From the NCBI GenBank assembly GCA_013176395.1, contig JABMLP010000002.1:2108001-2172000 (forward strand): 64,000 nt of DNA, written 5' to 3'. The notes beneath the pieces are model-generated. The model worked only from the letters and a program-made list of their open reading frames with translations, did not search any database and was not told where the DNA came from. Positions 43,161-56,640 of this stretch are shown piece after piece; the first letter of the stretch is position 1; the number at the start of each line of letters is the position of its first letter. This DNA comes from Venturia oleaginea. Taxonomy: Eukaryota > Ascomycota > Dothideomycetes > Venturiales > Venturiaceae. Made by a program: the position numbers and the translations under genes.

Positions 43161-45536
43161 TCACCGGTATTGTTGTTGAACGGAGAAGATGTTGTCAATC
43201 GCAGCCGCTGCCCATTCGCTTTCCTCGTATGGCGGTGTAGGCCATTTGGAATTGCAGTCCGACCGTTGCTGTCGTGGCTTCGAAATGTCCAATGCCTTGG
43301 TGGGGTTCGGATTTTGCTGTTGCGACTGGCCGTAGCCGACCCCATGTTGGTGAGCCGACGAAGCAGGTGTCAAATATGTTTGTGGCTGGGCATGCGTGTC
43401 CAAATTTTTAGCGGCGTCGTGGGCACGCGTCAAAGCCTCATCTAGCAGTTCCTCTTCTTCGTCGGGGGTGTCGTAGGGTAGATTGGAGTGCCCCGATTTA
43501 TTGACCGCCTTTCGGGGTCGGGTTGAACCGGATCCGCTCCCGCCATTTGGAGAGGAGTACTCTCTTGCCAAGGAATGGTGCCTCTTGACGCCTGCACCCT
43601 TACCCTGGGTTGCCTCGAGACTGCTTCGGACGTTCTGCAGGGCCTTGTCTAGCTCGGAATATTCGTTGCTCGGTACCGGGTTAGCAATGGGAGGAAGGCT
43701 GGGATCAACCATCGACTGTCGATTGCTTCCGTTTGGCCAAGGGCCGCACCCAGCATTGGCTTCAATATCGTCGGAACTCGGTGAGACAGGTGTGGCATAT
43801 CTACCTGAAAACCGCCTTGCCCTTTTACGCAGGTGAGAAAAGAAGCTTTCCTTGCCTCCATGGATGGGTGAGGCTAGTCCGTTGTTTCCGTTCAACGCTC
43901 GCTCTGCTTCTTGGCGATGGACATCAGTGTAATGGTTGCCATGGGAAGCAACAGAGAGCTGCCGGCCGATTTTCTTTGAAGCTCTTTCGGTAGCTTGGGC
44001 TGTGACGGCGTTTGACAATGGCGAGATGGGTCGAATAGATGGTAAGATTGGGATGGGAGCCGCATTGGCAGGGAGTCCATTGGTCCATGTTGCACGTTTG
44101 CTTGCATTTGGATTGGCTTGGGGTTTGATGGTCGTTGAGGCGGACTCGGACTCTGCTTGAACGGGTGATGGTCGGACGGGTGTTGTTTGCGCCGTTACGT
44201 GTTGTGGGACGGCGGGAGCGCTTTGCTCACGTTGTATCAACGATTTCCTGAACCAGCTGGATGTTTTTGAGGTCAAGCTTGGCAACGAGTCTGACGGCTC
44301 CTTGAAGGAGTCGTGAGTGCTGATGTTGGATTGTTTGCGGCCAAGCAGTTTTGATGACTTTGGTCTCAACGGGTCGGCGGCGTCCTTGAAGTATGCATGT
44401 GCGAGTGCTTGTGTGGATGTCGGTCTTGCCTTTGGATCCCAAAGAAGACACCACGTCACAAACTCACTCAGCTCTGTAGGCCATTGCGGGGGCCTCAGGA
44501 TGGCATCGAGAGAATGAGGCGCCATCTATCCGACATTAGCGAGGGCTCGAACATGTTCGAGTCAGGTAACCTTACTTTTGGAAAGGAGAAGCCCAATTTT
44601 TGGGCAAGCTTCACGCCGTCTTTCCATTCCCCACCTCCTACTTTAGCGCCGTGCTTGTTAACCCAGGCACCAGGGCTGCCCATGATTTCGCATATTCTCC
44701 AGACTTGGTCCACCTCATTTCCACCTGGGAACAGCGGCTTCAATGTGGCAAGCTCCACAGCCATTGCCCCGATCGCCCAGATATCTACGGGCGCGGAGTA
44801 TTCACCGGCCCTGAGAAGAACCTCTGGAGCACGGTACCACCGCGTCGAAACGTACGTCGTGTAGGGCAGTTTTGATTGTGTCTCCCGAGCGAGACCAAAG
44901 TCGGCAATCTTGATTGTATAAGTTGGCGGAGTTGACGGGGGCGTGACGAGCGCCGAGTACCTTTTGAAGGCGCTTGAAGTGTCCTGGGGAGCGGAAGTCG
45001 ACACGAGGATATTCTCCGGCTTGATATCCCGATGAAAGAAGCTGTTTTCGTGAATGTGTTCCAGTCCAGAGATGATTTGGAAAAGGATGCTCTTCACACT
45101 TGCACCGTCCAAGTATTTGTGGTCCCGGGCTTTCATCAGCTGGTATAGATTGCCATCCATGTATTCCATGGCAATGTGAAGCTTCTTGGTCGTCGGGTCC
45201 AGGAATATGTCCAAAGCTGGGACCAGATGAGGATGTGAAGGCAGTGTCCTGAGGAAAATAACTTCCCGAAGCTCTAAACAATGGTTGTACGATTCGAAGG
45301 TCTTCTTCATCGTCTTCACAGCTACCTAGTCATTGTTAACGTGGCCCGCGTCACACACGATCTGAGGTGCATACGAGGGTCCCTCTCCGTGCAACCTGAG
45401 CGCCAGCGCTCCTCACGCGTGCCAATGCGACACTCCCAAAGCTACCATCGCCAATTTCTTTTAGGACCTCGAATTTGTCGTCGAGACAGAGGGTGCTGGC
45501 TGAGGACGTCGGCCATTGCCGATGTGGTACATTCAT
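43161..45536 (-). CDS. Ime2-like (RCK/MAK family) serine/threonine protein kinase
   Basis: 758 residues in three exons (45536-45375, 45325-44576, 44525-43161; total 2277 nt) with introns of 49 and 50 nt, both phase 0. Kinase motifs are complete: glycine loop EIGDGSFGSV, catalytic Lys in VAVKTMKK, HRDIKPEN, DFGLARE, activation loop LPYTTYVSTRWYRAPEVLLR with a T-x-Y site, and DIWAIGAMAVELATLKPLFP. Long loop inserts occur after HRDIKPEN (SAFKRYSALVTPPSTPPTYT). A disordered Ser/Pro-rich tail of about 400 residues follows and ends PPYEESEWAAAAIDNIFSVQ. This domain layout matches fungal Ime2/Crk1/Pit1-type regulators of meiosis, sexual development or nutrient responses. The upstream region is unusually long (see 45537-48742). 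Confidence 0.92.
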
Positions 45537-48500
45537 ACATGACAGTCATGGTTGATGAAAATTAACACAGATCCGTGGTTGATGGGATGGAAAGACTGGT
45601 CGGGCGTGGTCGGCATGGAATGGGGCTCGAAGTGCGTCAGGGGGGATCGATTTCGTCTGATCACGGTGATGTCGAATTTAACATGGCATTTGCGTGATGA
45701 TGGGGTGATTGATGGTGGTCCAGGTGAGGGTGAGGGCGGATGAATCACTTTCGAAGCGAGTGTGTGGGAAGGAAGGTGATGGCGACGGGTTGCGGCAGAG
45801 TGAGTTGGAACCCAGGCCCAAGACAAGAATCAGCAAAGATGATTTTGGCTTGGGGCTAGTAGCCAGGGAACAGAGACTCGGGCGGGTTTGGCAGCCGAAA
45901 GACGTGTGGCTTGAGTCGTGCGTGGATCTGTGCCAAAAGAAGGAAGAAAAAGGTTGTCGTCAGAGTCTTGTCGGCGTTGGTGAAGAAGTTAATGGATCTG
46001 GCGGGTGGGCGGTGTATACGTGGTGCATTTGATGAGTGTAGGCGGTTCTCAGGCAGGATTATTCAAGGTACAGCGGCTTTCTTCATCGAAATCAATAATC
46101 AACCCCAGGCAGATTGGCGGGCGCTCAGACGTCCTCGAAGACTTGCGATTAGGGGCACAATATGCTGGCGAAGGGGATCGTGAGGATGGATCAAAGAGGC
46201 CATCGCTCCACCAAGGGCAGCTCAAAAAGGAGAGGCCCCTGTTCGCAGGCAGTTGACAGCGGGGATCCGGCTCTGGGAGGACTGGCGCGGTTTCTAGACC
46301 GAAGGACCTTGGACTTTGTTTTTGTTCCTGCTTGGGCGGGCTGCCCCTGTCGCGGCAATGGCAGTTTGATTAAACACGCGCGAAATCATAGGCCTTCAGT
46401 GCACGCCTGCAGCGAGAGTACGGAGTAGCCTTCAAGTGAGTGCTCTGAGACTGACTGACTGCATCCCATCTGCATCCGCTACGGGCAACTTCGGACCTCG
46501 CAGTCCACGTCAGAACCGACGCGACTCGACTCGAAGAGCCCAGCAGTGCCATGCCAGCCACCCCTGAATATAAAGCCTCTCGCATCTGCAGCCCTTCCGC
46601 CCGCCCAACCGGCGCCAGTAATGCTAGCATGCATTCAAGATCAACGTTGAACCTGGAGATGCGTCCATCGTCGTAGGAGCACTGCATCTGCCTCTGTTCA
46701 TGCCATCTATCCAGTATCTACCCAGAGTCGGATGAAACAATGTAATAAGGGCCCACGGCTCGGAATAAATGCCTCTGCCAAAAACAACAGACTCCGTGAG
46801 TGAGTTGGATCGTCGGAAAATGTCCAATTTCCTGACCGTCCCCTGGACCATCGTCGCCGCCTTGCCCTTGCTGATTCAAAACCGTCTGCTGGGGATGGAA
46901 CGATCCGCCGCGGCATGCAATTTGGACAGGTCGGGCTCGGAATGTGAAAAGCTTCAGATTATCCATACTCCATCCTTATATCAATATTGCTCCAATCTTC
47001 CTTCGAAATTTTGACTCTGCTTTTGCATCTCTATATCGATAGTTGGCCCTCGCAAATGAGGCGACTCCACGAGAACGCTAGGCTATCCGAGACGCTAATG
47101 GCGGTGCCATTTCGCACCGCTGTTTGAGCAGGTGTATCTTTCCAATCTCATCAGCCGCACCAGGCACAGTCGCTGAGCTCCTGATATAATAGCTTCAATG
47201 ATCACGACGGGGGTATCACAGTGGTCGATTCAGACACAACTCCTTTAGCTTGTCTGGGCAGCAACGTGGGCTTGGGAGAGCTCGAAATAGCTTCTCACGA
47301 CCAATCATTTCCATCTTTGCATCAGACGGAGATAGTATAGATTTTCCGATGCTTTCATGGCCTCAAAACCAATTGTTGTGCCAACCGCTGTCGGTCATAA
47401 AACGTGTTCAATAATCTCCACAATTGATGTCATGTAGTACGTCCATCGCGCTGCTTACGTTTGACACGCTTGCACTCCGGTACGGCACCGCTAATTCAAT
47501 ACCGCCATAATCTGAGCCCTCCAAATTTAGAAGCTCTCTCCACGAAACCACTTCACCCTGTGCGAGCAAGTTCTTCACCACCTTCACATGTGGCACGAGA
47601 ACGAACACGACCAGAAATAAGAATCATCCAACATTAAAGATCGCGATGATCATCTGCATCTCTCAAAAGAAATCTCGCCACCTCCACCAATTTCTTATCG
47701 CCGGACGGAATCCCTTCCTACACATACCCTCGTAAGTACCTTCCTTCACTCTGCCGCTTCATGTACATCTTCGGTGTCAGTAGATTATGGCAACGTCATG
47801 TCATATTATGCCTCGTCGAGTACCAAGTCACGATCAATGTTGGAAGAAAAGATGCATCATTGAATTTAGCCAGAGGTATACTGAACCAGGAATTCAAAGA
47901 CGGAACTTTAGAATAGATGAGACATGGTGGGCTATGACGTCGAAAGGCTGCATATAAATTCTAGTATACTTTCCCTTATTCTCGGGAGGCGATGGAGGCT
48001 GAAGTCGGCGCGCCAAGGCTACACCTTCGGCTTGTCACTGTCTTGATTTAGAAATAATACCAGACTTATGCATAGATCGAAGTCTATAGTATCTCTTGAA
48101 GCGAATCAGCAAGCATGCTGCCATTCTAGCCCAGCTCAATACTTCCAAATAGGAATAACGGTGGAACCATCTCCCATTCTCCACAATCAGTCTCAAGATA
48201 TATCTCTCTTCCCCAGAATGTTATCCGAATCTAAATCTGAAGCTGCGAACACATAAGGCCTAAGGGTAATCTTCGGTTTAGCCGTCTCTCATCGCAATAC
48301 TTGTCACGACAGAAGATGCATAGGGTGAGACTCAAGGTACATTACGTGGTTATACTACAGTTGACAAGATCTTAAAAAAAAGAGAAGGAAATGGCTCCAA
48401 AGGGCAGTGCACACCTAGTCAGATGTACTTCTAGTGTTTATGACACATACCGGTTTTGTTCCATGTCCCTCCCCGAATAAATGCAATGCCAGGAATGATC

Positions 48501-48742
48501 TGATAACCGTGTGAGAAGGGATGAAGAACTTTTGTGAGAGCAATGTGGTACCTGTTGGGAACGCATTTGCTGAAGCTGAACAAGGGTCAGACCAGCATGA
48601 TCTTCGTATCGAAGGTGGGAATTTGTCCTGCAGAATGATATGCCGTGGTTTCGCTGGTATTAGTGGTGTTGAGGTGGAGTCGAGATAGGGGCGTACGAAT
48701 TTGCTCTCAATCCAAATCCATTCCCACCGTCAGGGCACTGAT
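45537..48742. other. 3.2-kb gene-free region upstream of the kinase
   Basis: No ORF here shows a domain or plausible splice partners. The minus-strand frame 47408-47608 has protein-like composition (VKVVKNLLAQGEVVSWRELL) but no context. The region probably holds the kinase promoter/leader and the 3' end of PRP40. I see no tRNA gene or repeat in it. Confidence 0.4.
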
Positions 48743-51232
48743 TCAATCCTCCTCAATTTCGCCTTCTTCGCTTCCAGAACGAAGGCCTGGGTCTTCCTTT
48801 AGTGCCTCGGTTTTGATCGTGGGCTGGGGTGTCCTAGATTGCATATGGCTGTGGGATACGGAACGCTCACGAGAAAGTCTGTCGCGTCGAGGACGCTTTG
48901 AAGCGTTAGTCAATAGCCAAGTTGATAACCGCGAGGAGAACATTGTACCTTAGTGTCACGCACATCGCGAGCACTGACATCGCTCTCTCTCCGACGGCGT
49001 GTGGTAGTGGGACGGCTGCCGCCATCACCATAATCAAGCTCGCTGGTGCGGTCCCGTGGGTCGGCACGACTGGTGTAAGAACGCTCGCGCTCACGTTCGT
49101 AGTGTGTACTGACCTTCCGACTGTCATAGCGGTCGTCTCTATCCCGAGCGCGAGGAGGTGGAGACAATCCAGATGCACCACGCTTTCCATAATTGCGCTC
49201 ACGGGCAGCCTGGGCCTTGCGGCGGTCAGCCTCGTAAGCGTCCATTTCTGGGGTACGGGTACGCAGCCTCTTTCCGTCACCATTACGATCCCGATCACGT
49301 CGATCACTTCCGTGCTCCTCAGCCTTCTCCCTCAGGCGGCGAATTACTTTATCGAACGCGGAGCGAGCGAGGTCATCTGAGTCAAGAACACGGTACTCCT
49401 CGAGCTTTTCGACACGAGGACGTACCTGCTCCCAAGTGTCACCTACCACAACGGAGGGGCTGAGGCGCTTGATCTTCGATCGCAAATCTTCAATTGCACG
49501 ACGTTGATGGCGTTCTGCCTGATGCTTGTCATCCTCGCTGCGACGGACTACTTTCTGGTGAAGGCGTTCAAAGATTAGTGAAAGTGCTTCTGGTTCCAAA
49601 TTCTTGGTGCGGCGGTCAGTTTGCATAACAGACATGAACTCATCGATTGTAGTTTTTGTTGTCAGCTCATAGCGCTTATCCTAGAAAGTTTGTCAGCATC
49701 GGATATTTTGAATAATGTTGGAAAGGATGCCGGTCTGGGTACGATCACGAAAATGTCCTAATCGTCTCAGGAGGCCCTCGGCCGTTATAGGGTCACTTAC
49801 ATCAAGAACGTCCAGAACGTCATTACGCTTCTTGCGAAGGTAATCTTCGTCCTTCTCGCACTGGTCCCAGAACAAATCTAGCGGCGTCGATCCGTCTTGA
49901 CCCAACATTGCAACATACCGAGGGTCTTTCTCCATCAAGGGACGGAGATCCTTCCACTTCATGCCCAATTTCCAAAGTTTGCTGTTCCTGAGTTCTGCAA
50001 GCAGGTTGATGAACTGGTCTCTACGTTGACGTTCAGTCCTCTGCTTGATGTTCTTCTCCTTCTGGCGGCGTTCGTTGAAGCTTCGTTCCAGAGATCTGAC
50101 ATGGGTCTCGAAAGTCTTAAGTATCTCAATCTTTGGAATGGATTCAAACTTTTCGTCACCTTGGTATCTCTCATGTCCCTGTATCAACTTCTGCGTCTCA
50201 CCCCAACGCGCATATGGTTCCAATTCCAGAGACTCGAGGATTTCGTGAAGTTCTTCTAGCGCAGATTTGCGGTTCGCGGCATCATGCTCGAGGTGAGCCT
50301 TGTACAAGCCGCTTCGGTACTCGTTGAACAACGTCACGCGCTCGTCGTCGTTCTTAGCGGATCGGTACAGGGTCTCTCCCTCGATGATGGGCTTCGCAGT
50401 TCGCCATCGGGTGTAGTACTTGATCTCTGGGTGAGTTCTCAGCATGCTGGTAAAGTCAGATCGAAGCTTCGCCTGCCTCTCCTTTTCTCGCTCTTTCTCT
50501 TGAGCGCGAACATCTGCGATGTACTTCTCGTATGCCGCCTTGCGATCCTTTGGGTCCTTAATGGCGCGCCAATCTTTGTCCTTTGCTGCGGCGCGAATAG
50601 TGTCTTCCCAAGTGGAGTTTGCCTCAATGTTCGACCGCTTCAGCAGCTTGAAGAAGACGGCCTCGGCCTCCTCGATAGAAGAATAGTCGGGCGCGTCGCT
50701 CGAAGGCATAGCTGCGCCGTATCCTGATTGGCGGTCATTGCGATCGCCACGGTCACCTCGGTCAGATGGTCGATAATTGTCATCGCGATCGCGGTGCTGT
50801 CGTGGCTGGTAGTTATCTTGGTAATTATTAGTAGCGCTGCCGGAGACGAATTGGCTAGTACAGGTTAGTAGTGGGCCGAAAGAAAGGGGCATGTGGACTC
50901 ACGGTGCAGCTGGTCTTGAAGGCGGTCCTTGAAGCTGGTTAGAGATGCCATCGAACATGGAGGGCAAAGTCCACGTCGTCTCTCCGGTTTTGGAATTGTG
51001 GAAATACTTTTTGCCGCCCTCTGCTGAGAACTCTTTCCAGTCTGACGCAGCAAGAGCTTTCTGAATAGACTGTCATCACTTGCCCAAAAAGCGCGCTGCA
51101 TTTGTGGGTTGAACTTACGTCGAAGTCGGTCATCAACTCGTCAGGCTTTGTCCATTGTGTCTCTTTAGTGCCGACGTGGTAATAGTACACGCGGCCATCC
51201 TCATGGGTGGCAGTCTGCCAGAGTCCGCTCAT
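48743..51232 (-). CDS. PRP40: Pre-mRNA-processing protein Prp40 (WW/FF domains)
   Basis: 736 residues in five exons: 51232-51119, 51060-50903, 50854-49801, 49680-48949, 48895-48743 (sum 2211 nt). Two WW domains open the protein (MSGLWQTATHEDGRVYYYHV ... TQWTKPDE, then SDWKEFSAEGGKKYFHNSKT ... TTWTLP). A charged Arg/Asp linker precedes FF domains (EEAEAVFFKLLKRSNIEANS, LRSDFTSMLRTHPEIKYYTR, LHEILESLELEPYARWGETQ, QFINLLAELRNSKLWKLGMK), followed by a Lys/Arg/Glu-rich tail ending EEGEIEED. Prp40 bridges the U1 snRNP to branch-point proteins and binds the RNA polymerase II CTD in the nucleus. The longer unspliced reading past 49801 was rejected because gtaagt there is a strong donor. It shares a 246-bp divergent promoter with TRS65. 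Confidence 0.95.
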
Positions 51233-51478
51233 GTTGGGTGGTTGCTTGATGGATGGGGATGGCTGTATCGATTGGTGCGGCGGTTGTTGGGGGAGAGAGA
51301 TTGGCTTGTGGATGTCAGAAAGTTTACATGGGAGCCTCATTTCCTCCGAGGCTCCGAGGCTCTATCCTAGCCGTCCCCGTCCCTGTCTACGTACTTGACA
51401 TCGCCGTATCAACACTTGCCTTCAAGAAGACCACTCGTTTCGATCCTTGTCTCAATCTTTGGCCATGAGATTATTGAA

Positions 51479-53399
51479 ATGGCCGAGGAAGAGAACACTC
51501 GAGTGAGGACGAGCACAGAGTTCATCGAAGACACCATCCTGGAAGCATTCATTCCCTCGGCTTCACGATTAGATATTCAGAACCTACTCGAGAACTGGGA
51601 TGGGGAGGTGCCAGAGGACAGCAACTCTATTGTCCCGTTCATCGAACAAAGAAGTTTTCTTCTGCTAGGTACCATCATTCAAAACGACTTTCAAGATCGC
51701 CTCTTACTCATTACAGGTATGTAGATGAAATAGCAGAAGCATATGTTGTGCTTCGAACCAGACTCCTCAAAGAAGATACCCTCGAAGCATATCTTGATCG
51801 TCTCGCAATCATTCTAGATGCTCGAGCCTACGGATCATCTTTCCCAAAAACAAGTGAAGAAAAGCCCGTCGTCCTCAATGAGCTCCTATTCTCTGGAACC
51901 ATCAAGGACTCGGACCCAACGATTTGCGCCACTGGACTTCAAGTCGAAGGCGAACCTGAGCCTCTTCAGTACCTCTATGTGTTCTGGAAAATTTCCGTCC
52001 CTCTTGGTAACATTTCCTACTCATTCGGTTATACCTCTTGCTCACAACATGTGAAGGCAGACCGAAGAATAAGATCAACAAGTTGTCCGTATATTTCACC
52101 CCTTCAGCATCGTTGAAACCTCCCGCTGCTCTCGATCGAGAAATTACCGATGACGAATATCTTCCCAGCGAAATTCCACAACCGATCAATCTTCTTCAGC
52201 CATTCGCCAACGACCCAGCACTCGGTGGATTCAGGCCAAGCTTGTCGGCTCTAAGGATTGCAAGGTCGGCACCTGTAGCAACTGTGCCAAACTTACTTCT
52301 ACGACCTCTCCGATCAGGCCCTCGTCGATTGTTTCGGGCTGCTCCGGCATTCCTATGGCGAGCCCGATTCACCAAGTCACCAGCATCGTCAGAGCCGAAT
52401 GTGATGATAGCATCGCTTGATCTTGAAATTACCCCTTTCGCCGGGAGCAATGTCTCGATCAACAAGATGAGTTTAGGTATATCTCCAGGTCTTGTTGAGC
52501 CTTTGAGCCCTCAGCTTCCCCTAATAAGTCAACCGGGTGACCAAATTACGCTGCTTTATAGACTACGGCCTCCTGTAGTCGACAGTACTTCCATGGTGAA
52601 CCAGTCCTATCATCTCACCCTCAAAGCGGCGGCGGGAGTCTTAATTTCAAGCACATGCACACCGCAGATACACATCGATTGGACCACTCCAGTAGACCTA
52701 CCCTCATCTCGCCCGAATACGAAAGCTGGTCAAAACAAGCCACCATCAAAACCACTAGGACCGGACTCTCTACCGATCACTGATCATAAGAGTACTTCGA
52801 TACCTAGCTCCGTGACCGCAAATGGTGTATCTTTCACAATATCTGGGCCTCAAGAAGTCGAGGTCGGTGAAGTCTTCAGATGGAGCTTGTTTGCCGTCAA
52901 TCGATCAGATCAAGTGCACCGCCTCGCAGTGCTAGCAATGCCCAGACAACGCCATGTCGATGGCAGACACGGCGCAAAAGAGTCGACTTCATCTTTCAAA
53001 ATCGGCACAGAAGCGGGTAAAGACGGCATTGCAGAACCGGTCCTCGATGATGACGTGATATACACATTGCAACGAAAGGCAGTGCAAGAACCAACAGAAG
53101 TGATCTGTTTATCCCCAGACATACGAATCGGGTGAGTCGGAATGATTGGAAGGATGTAAACATGTCATACTAACGTGCAATGCATCAGACCCTTAGCGCC
53201 AGCAGCATGTTTCACCACGGAGCTGAAATTTGTTGCTCTTGCATCTGGAGTTTTGTACTTGGACTCCCTGCGTGTAGTGGACTTGAACACACAGAATACG
53301 ACGGATATTCAAGAGCTTCCTGATATCGTAGCAATTGAGCGGAGTCGTATTCAGCCTTGCGTGAATGACATGTCTGGCAGGGGGTTGATCCTGGAATGA
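51479..53399 (+). CDS. TRS65: TRAPPII complex subunit Trs65
   Basis: 585 residues in four exons: 51479-51668, 51725-52006, 52057-53131, 53189-53399 (sum 1758 nt). Exon junctions were fixed by frame and content: FLLL|DEIAEAYVVLRTRLL, VPLG|RPKNKINKLSVYFTP and RIG|PLAPAACFTTELKF. The C-terminal Ig-like domain of the Trs65 family is visible (GVSFTISGPQEVEVGEVFRW, VHRLAVLAMPRQR, LKFVALASGVLYLDSLRVVD, IQELPDIVAIERS). Trs65 stabilises TRAPPII, the Ypt31/32 exchange factor at the late Golgi. The intron 1 acceptor is tatgtag rather than the nearer acag, because only the former keeps the frame. Confidence 0.88.
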
Positions 53400-53931
53400 A
53401 ATAGCTTGATTGATTACATTGAGGGCAGATATGGATATGGAAAGCTACGATGGAATATAGATTAAATATGCACGGAACATGTTAGATTCGGGATCGCTGT
53501 TCCTTTCATCTAAGTGTATTGAATGTTCTGCGGGAATATTGTGGCGATGCCTGCAAACTCCACCTTTGGATCCACGTCTCGGATGATGCTCGATCAGAAC
53601 AACAAAATCCATCTCCATCTCCAACCTGCTCCATTTCTCCCCCGAGTCTTTGCGCACCGTGACCTGGCAAAGATTTCCATCGTCGTCCCTTGACCTCTGT
53701 CTCTGTGTAGCCCTGTCCTCACCCCACTTCCGACGGCAACTTGATTCTTGCACTGGCACTGGCGTCATCGCCGCGAACACATCGATCTTTCCTTCCCTTA
53801 TGTCTTTCGAGTCGCACAGACGGCGCCTGTTGTGGCATCTCAACTCCAGATACATCTATGGCAAACTTGTCAGTTGTCCCGCACATTTCCGCGTCCGCGT
53901 CCGAGTCCGAGTCCGAGTCCATTCGCTGATT
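53400..53931. other. Intergenic region with a short hexanucleotide repeat
   Basis: Contains TRS65 3' sequence and the Mpv17-type gene promoter. Repeated cgcgtc/cgagtc units lie at 53890-53919. Confidence 0.4.
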
Positions 53932-54857
53932 ATGCCATTCTGCTCACAGCCACTCCTACACGCTCTCGTCTTCTTGCTAGAGATGATGTTCATCTCCATC
54001 CTTGCGAGAAGGTATAACTCGTATTATACCGCCCGCCCAGGTATGCCTCGATAGTCCTGACCGAGGATTCAGAGAGCTAACGGAAGTCTACAGTTCTTAC
54101 CACCATGATAACTAACGCCGTACGTTCGCGCACCTACCTTCGACTCAAATATACTCAACAAAAACACACCCCACACAAACACACAGCTAATGACAACGTA
54201 CACAGATCCTGGGAGGCATCGCAGACACAACCGCTCAAACCCTCACCTCCATCCGCCAAAAAGCCGTCCGTAAACCTGGCGGCCCAGACAAAGACGACTT
54301 CATTGCAATAGAAATCCACGAACTGGACAAAAAGAATCCCTTCGGCCCCGAAGAACTAATCCCAGATTCCTGGTCCCTCCCACCTCCCTTCGATTTCGAA
54401 CGTCTCACAAGATTCATGGCATACGGTTTCCTCATGGCGCCTGTGCAACACAAATGGTTTGCCTTTTTGTCAACGACGTTCCCTCTTACAAAGAGCAGTG
54501 GGACGAGTTCGGCATTGAAGAGGGTGGCATTTGATCAGTTACTATTCTCGCCTGTGGGATTGGCGATATTCTTTACATTCATGACTGTCGCTGAAGGAGG
54601 TGGGAAGAGAGCCATAACGAGGAAGTTTCAGGAACTCTATGTGCCAGCATTGAAGGCGAATTATATCGTCTGGCCTGCAGTACAAATGCTCAACTTCCGG
54701 GTCATTCCTTTGCAATTTCAGATTGTGGGTACAATCCTTCCTAGCCGAGTTTACGCAATTGCTGACATGCTATCTACAGCCATTCGTTTCTACAATTGGT
54801 ATTGCCTGGACAGCATACCTATCCCTCACGACGAGCTCCTCCAGCCAGGAAGCATAA
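53932..54857 (+). CDS. Mpv17/PMP22 family membrane protein
   Basis: 243 residues in four exons (53932-54040, 54094-54119, 54206-54724, 54780-54857; total 732 nt), one of them only 26 nt. The family features are all present: NSYYTARPVLTTMITNAILG, GGIADTTAQ, RFMAYGFLMAPVQHKWF, FDQLLFSPVGLAIFFTFMT, YIVWPAVQMLNFRVIPLQFQ, and after the last splice PFVSTIGIAWTAYLSL. Four helices are expected. Members form channels or scaffolds in the mitochondrial inner or peroxisomal membrane. The start is uncertain: ATG 53932 or the pair 53983/53986 are in frame. The last donor gtgggt is weak but gives the conserved join. Confidence 0.85.
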
Positions 54858-56640
54858 ATCCCTTGACGTATCTACTACGTACGTGCTCATGATGTACTCC
54901 TGGAGTTGGGCACTGGCATGAATGGGGAACCAGGCGTTTAGACAAACCTATGAGTGATTGGCTCAGGAGGCGTTGGTTGGGAGGCGTAAGACATAACACC
55001 CTAATTTTATGTAGCCTGTGAATGGTGATCTTTGTTAACCTCTTTCTACACGGTCATGTTAATATTGGCTTCGAGACGAATTATTTGACTTTATCAAGAT
55101 CCTAGTTGAGCCTTTTCTGATATTGACGGTGTTTGGACGGTGCTTGGATTGGAGATGGACAATGCTCAACGAACGATAGATCATCATGGTAAGTCCTTCA
55201 CACAAGTTTTCGCTGACGCTTCGGCGTGGCGTCAGATCGGCTTCTGATTGACATATGTGGTGAAAGTGGACCATCTCTATGTCTGGAACTCTCCTCCTCG
55301 AAGTGTGAGAAATGATATAGCGACGAAACCATCACTGGATAGTGGCTCCAAGCCCTTCTCCCATCAATCCTCTCTGAATCGTGGCTGCCGTATCAAGAAT
55401 AAAGAATAAGACCATGGAATTGTACCATGCAAGGAAAGGTGATGACGAAGTCAACAATTCAAAGTGCCCACACGAAGACCCCTAACACTTGCTGTATAGC
55501 CCGAGTCCAGACCGAGGTTGTTCGTTTTCTGGTAATATGGGAACATAGTCTGCCAAAAAACAATTAGGTGGGTGTCTTGAATTTGGATTCGTTCTTCATG
55601 AGTCAAGAAGGTCTCTCGGCTGTGAAGGGATTGGACACGTTTCTGTCATTAGTCTGTGATATTTCTTGTATGAACCGCACTGCACATCTATGGCTCGGTT
55701 GATTCTCTTATGAATTGTCTTTTTCAAATACATGATCTTCATGAGAGGTATTTCGTGAATGCTTCATAATCAACCAGTCGCACCCAGCGAAGTGGGATAA
55801 AATGTTCATACCACTAACATTACCTTCACCTAGCCCATAACAATTTCTTACAAGCCGTAGTTCAGGCCCAAATCCATTTCGTTGTCGGAAATACTATTCA
55901 ATTTTATTTTGCCATGCAATTCCGAAAATGAAACCAAAACCTTCCGGAAGCATTGAGCTCTCCATTCCTTTCAGCAATCCCAAAGAACATGATAACCCCT
56001 CCTAAGAGCTATTCCATTTAAAATGAAGCAACAAAAAACCCCGCATGCAATTTCAAACATTTCAAAGGTCATCATGAACGCAACTCTCTCAACCTCACCT
56101 ACCCATACCCATCAATAAAGATTTCACAAAGCCGAAGAGAAAACAAGAGATTTCATGGCCCACGTTTGAAATCCCGTGACATGAACAGGAACGGTCCAAG
56201 GATTCTTCGTCGCGCCTGTACCAAACTTGGTGCACTGTATATGTGCTATCAAAATGCATGCCAGAATGAGGTGAAACGTAGCCCCCGAATTGTGCACTCT
56301 GAGTTGATGGGCGCTCACTTGATGGTTTCTACCATTATGGACTCTAACTTCATGGTATGAGTAAATGCGACTCTCATGCCGAGTCGTTTCATTTCATCTC
56401 TGCACAACTTTATTCTAGTAAGGGTGCCATCGGCACAACACCGCCAGAAAATGTCAAAGCTCATTCATACCTCTCCCCCACTTCGTCTGTGATTCTGACC
56501 ACTACCGTTCATTCAAGGCCAAATCCGTCTACTTTGTGCTTTCACCATCATGGTTGCTTGCCAAAAGCAACCGGCGAACGTGACCTAACTTGACCCATCC
56601 ATATAGCCATGGACAGGAGGAAACATGTCCGCCTCATTCG
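54858..56640. other. 1.8-kb region without a recognisable gene
   Basis: Small ORFs only, none with a domain. It lies between the convergent ends of the Mpv17-type gene and RLI1. Confidence 0.4.

Noticed and set aside
49693..49800. PRP40 reading continuing past 49801
   Set aside because: A consensus gtaagt donor ends the exon there and splicing to 49680 restores an in-frame FF/Arg-rich region.
53650..53931. Upstream coding extension of the Mpv17-type gene with an Arg-Val repeat
   Set aside because: The Arg-Val run comes from a hexanucleotide repeat and the family does not carry such an extension.
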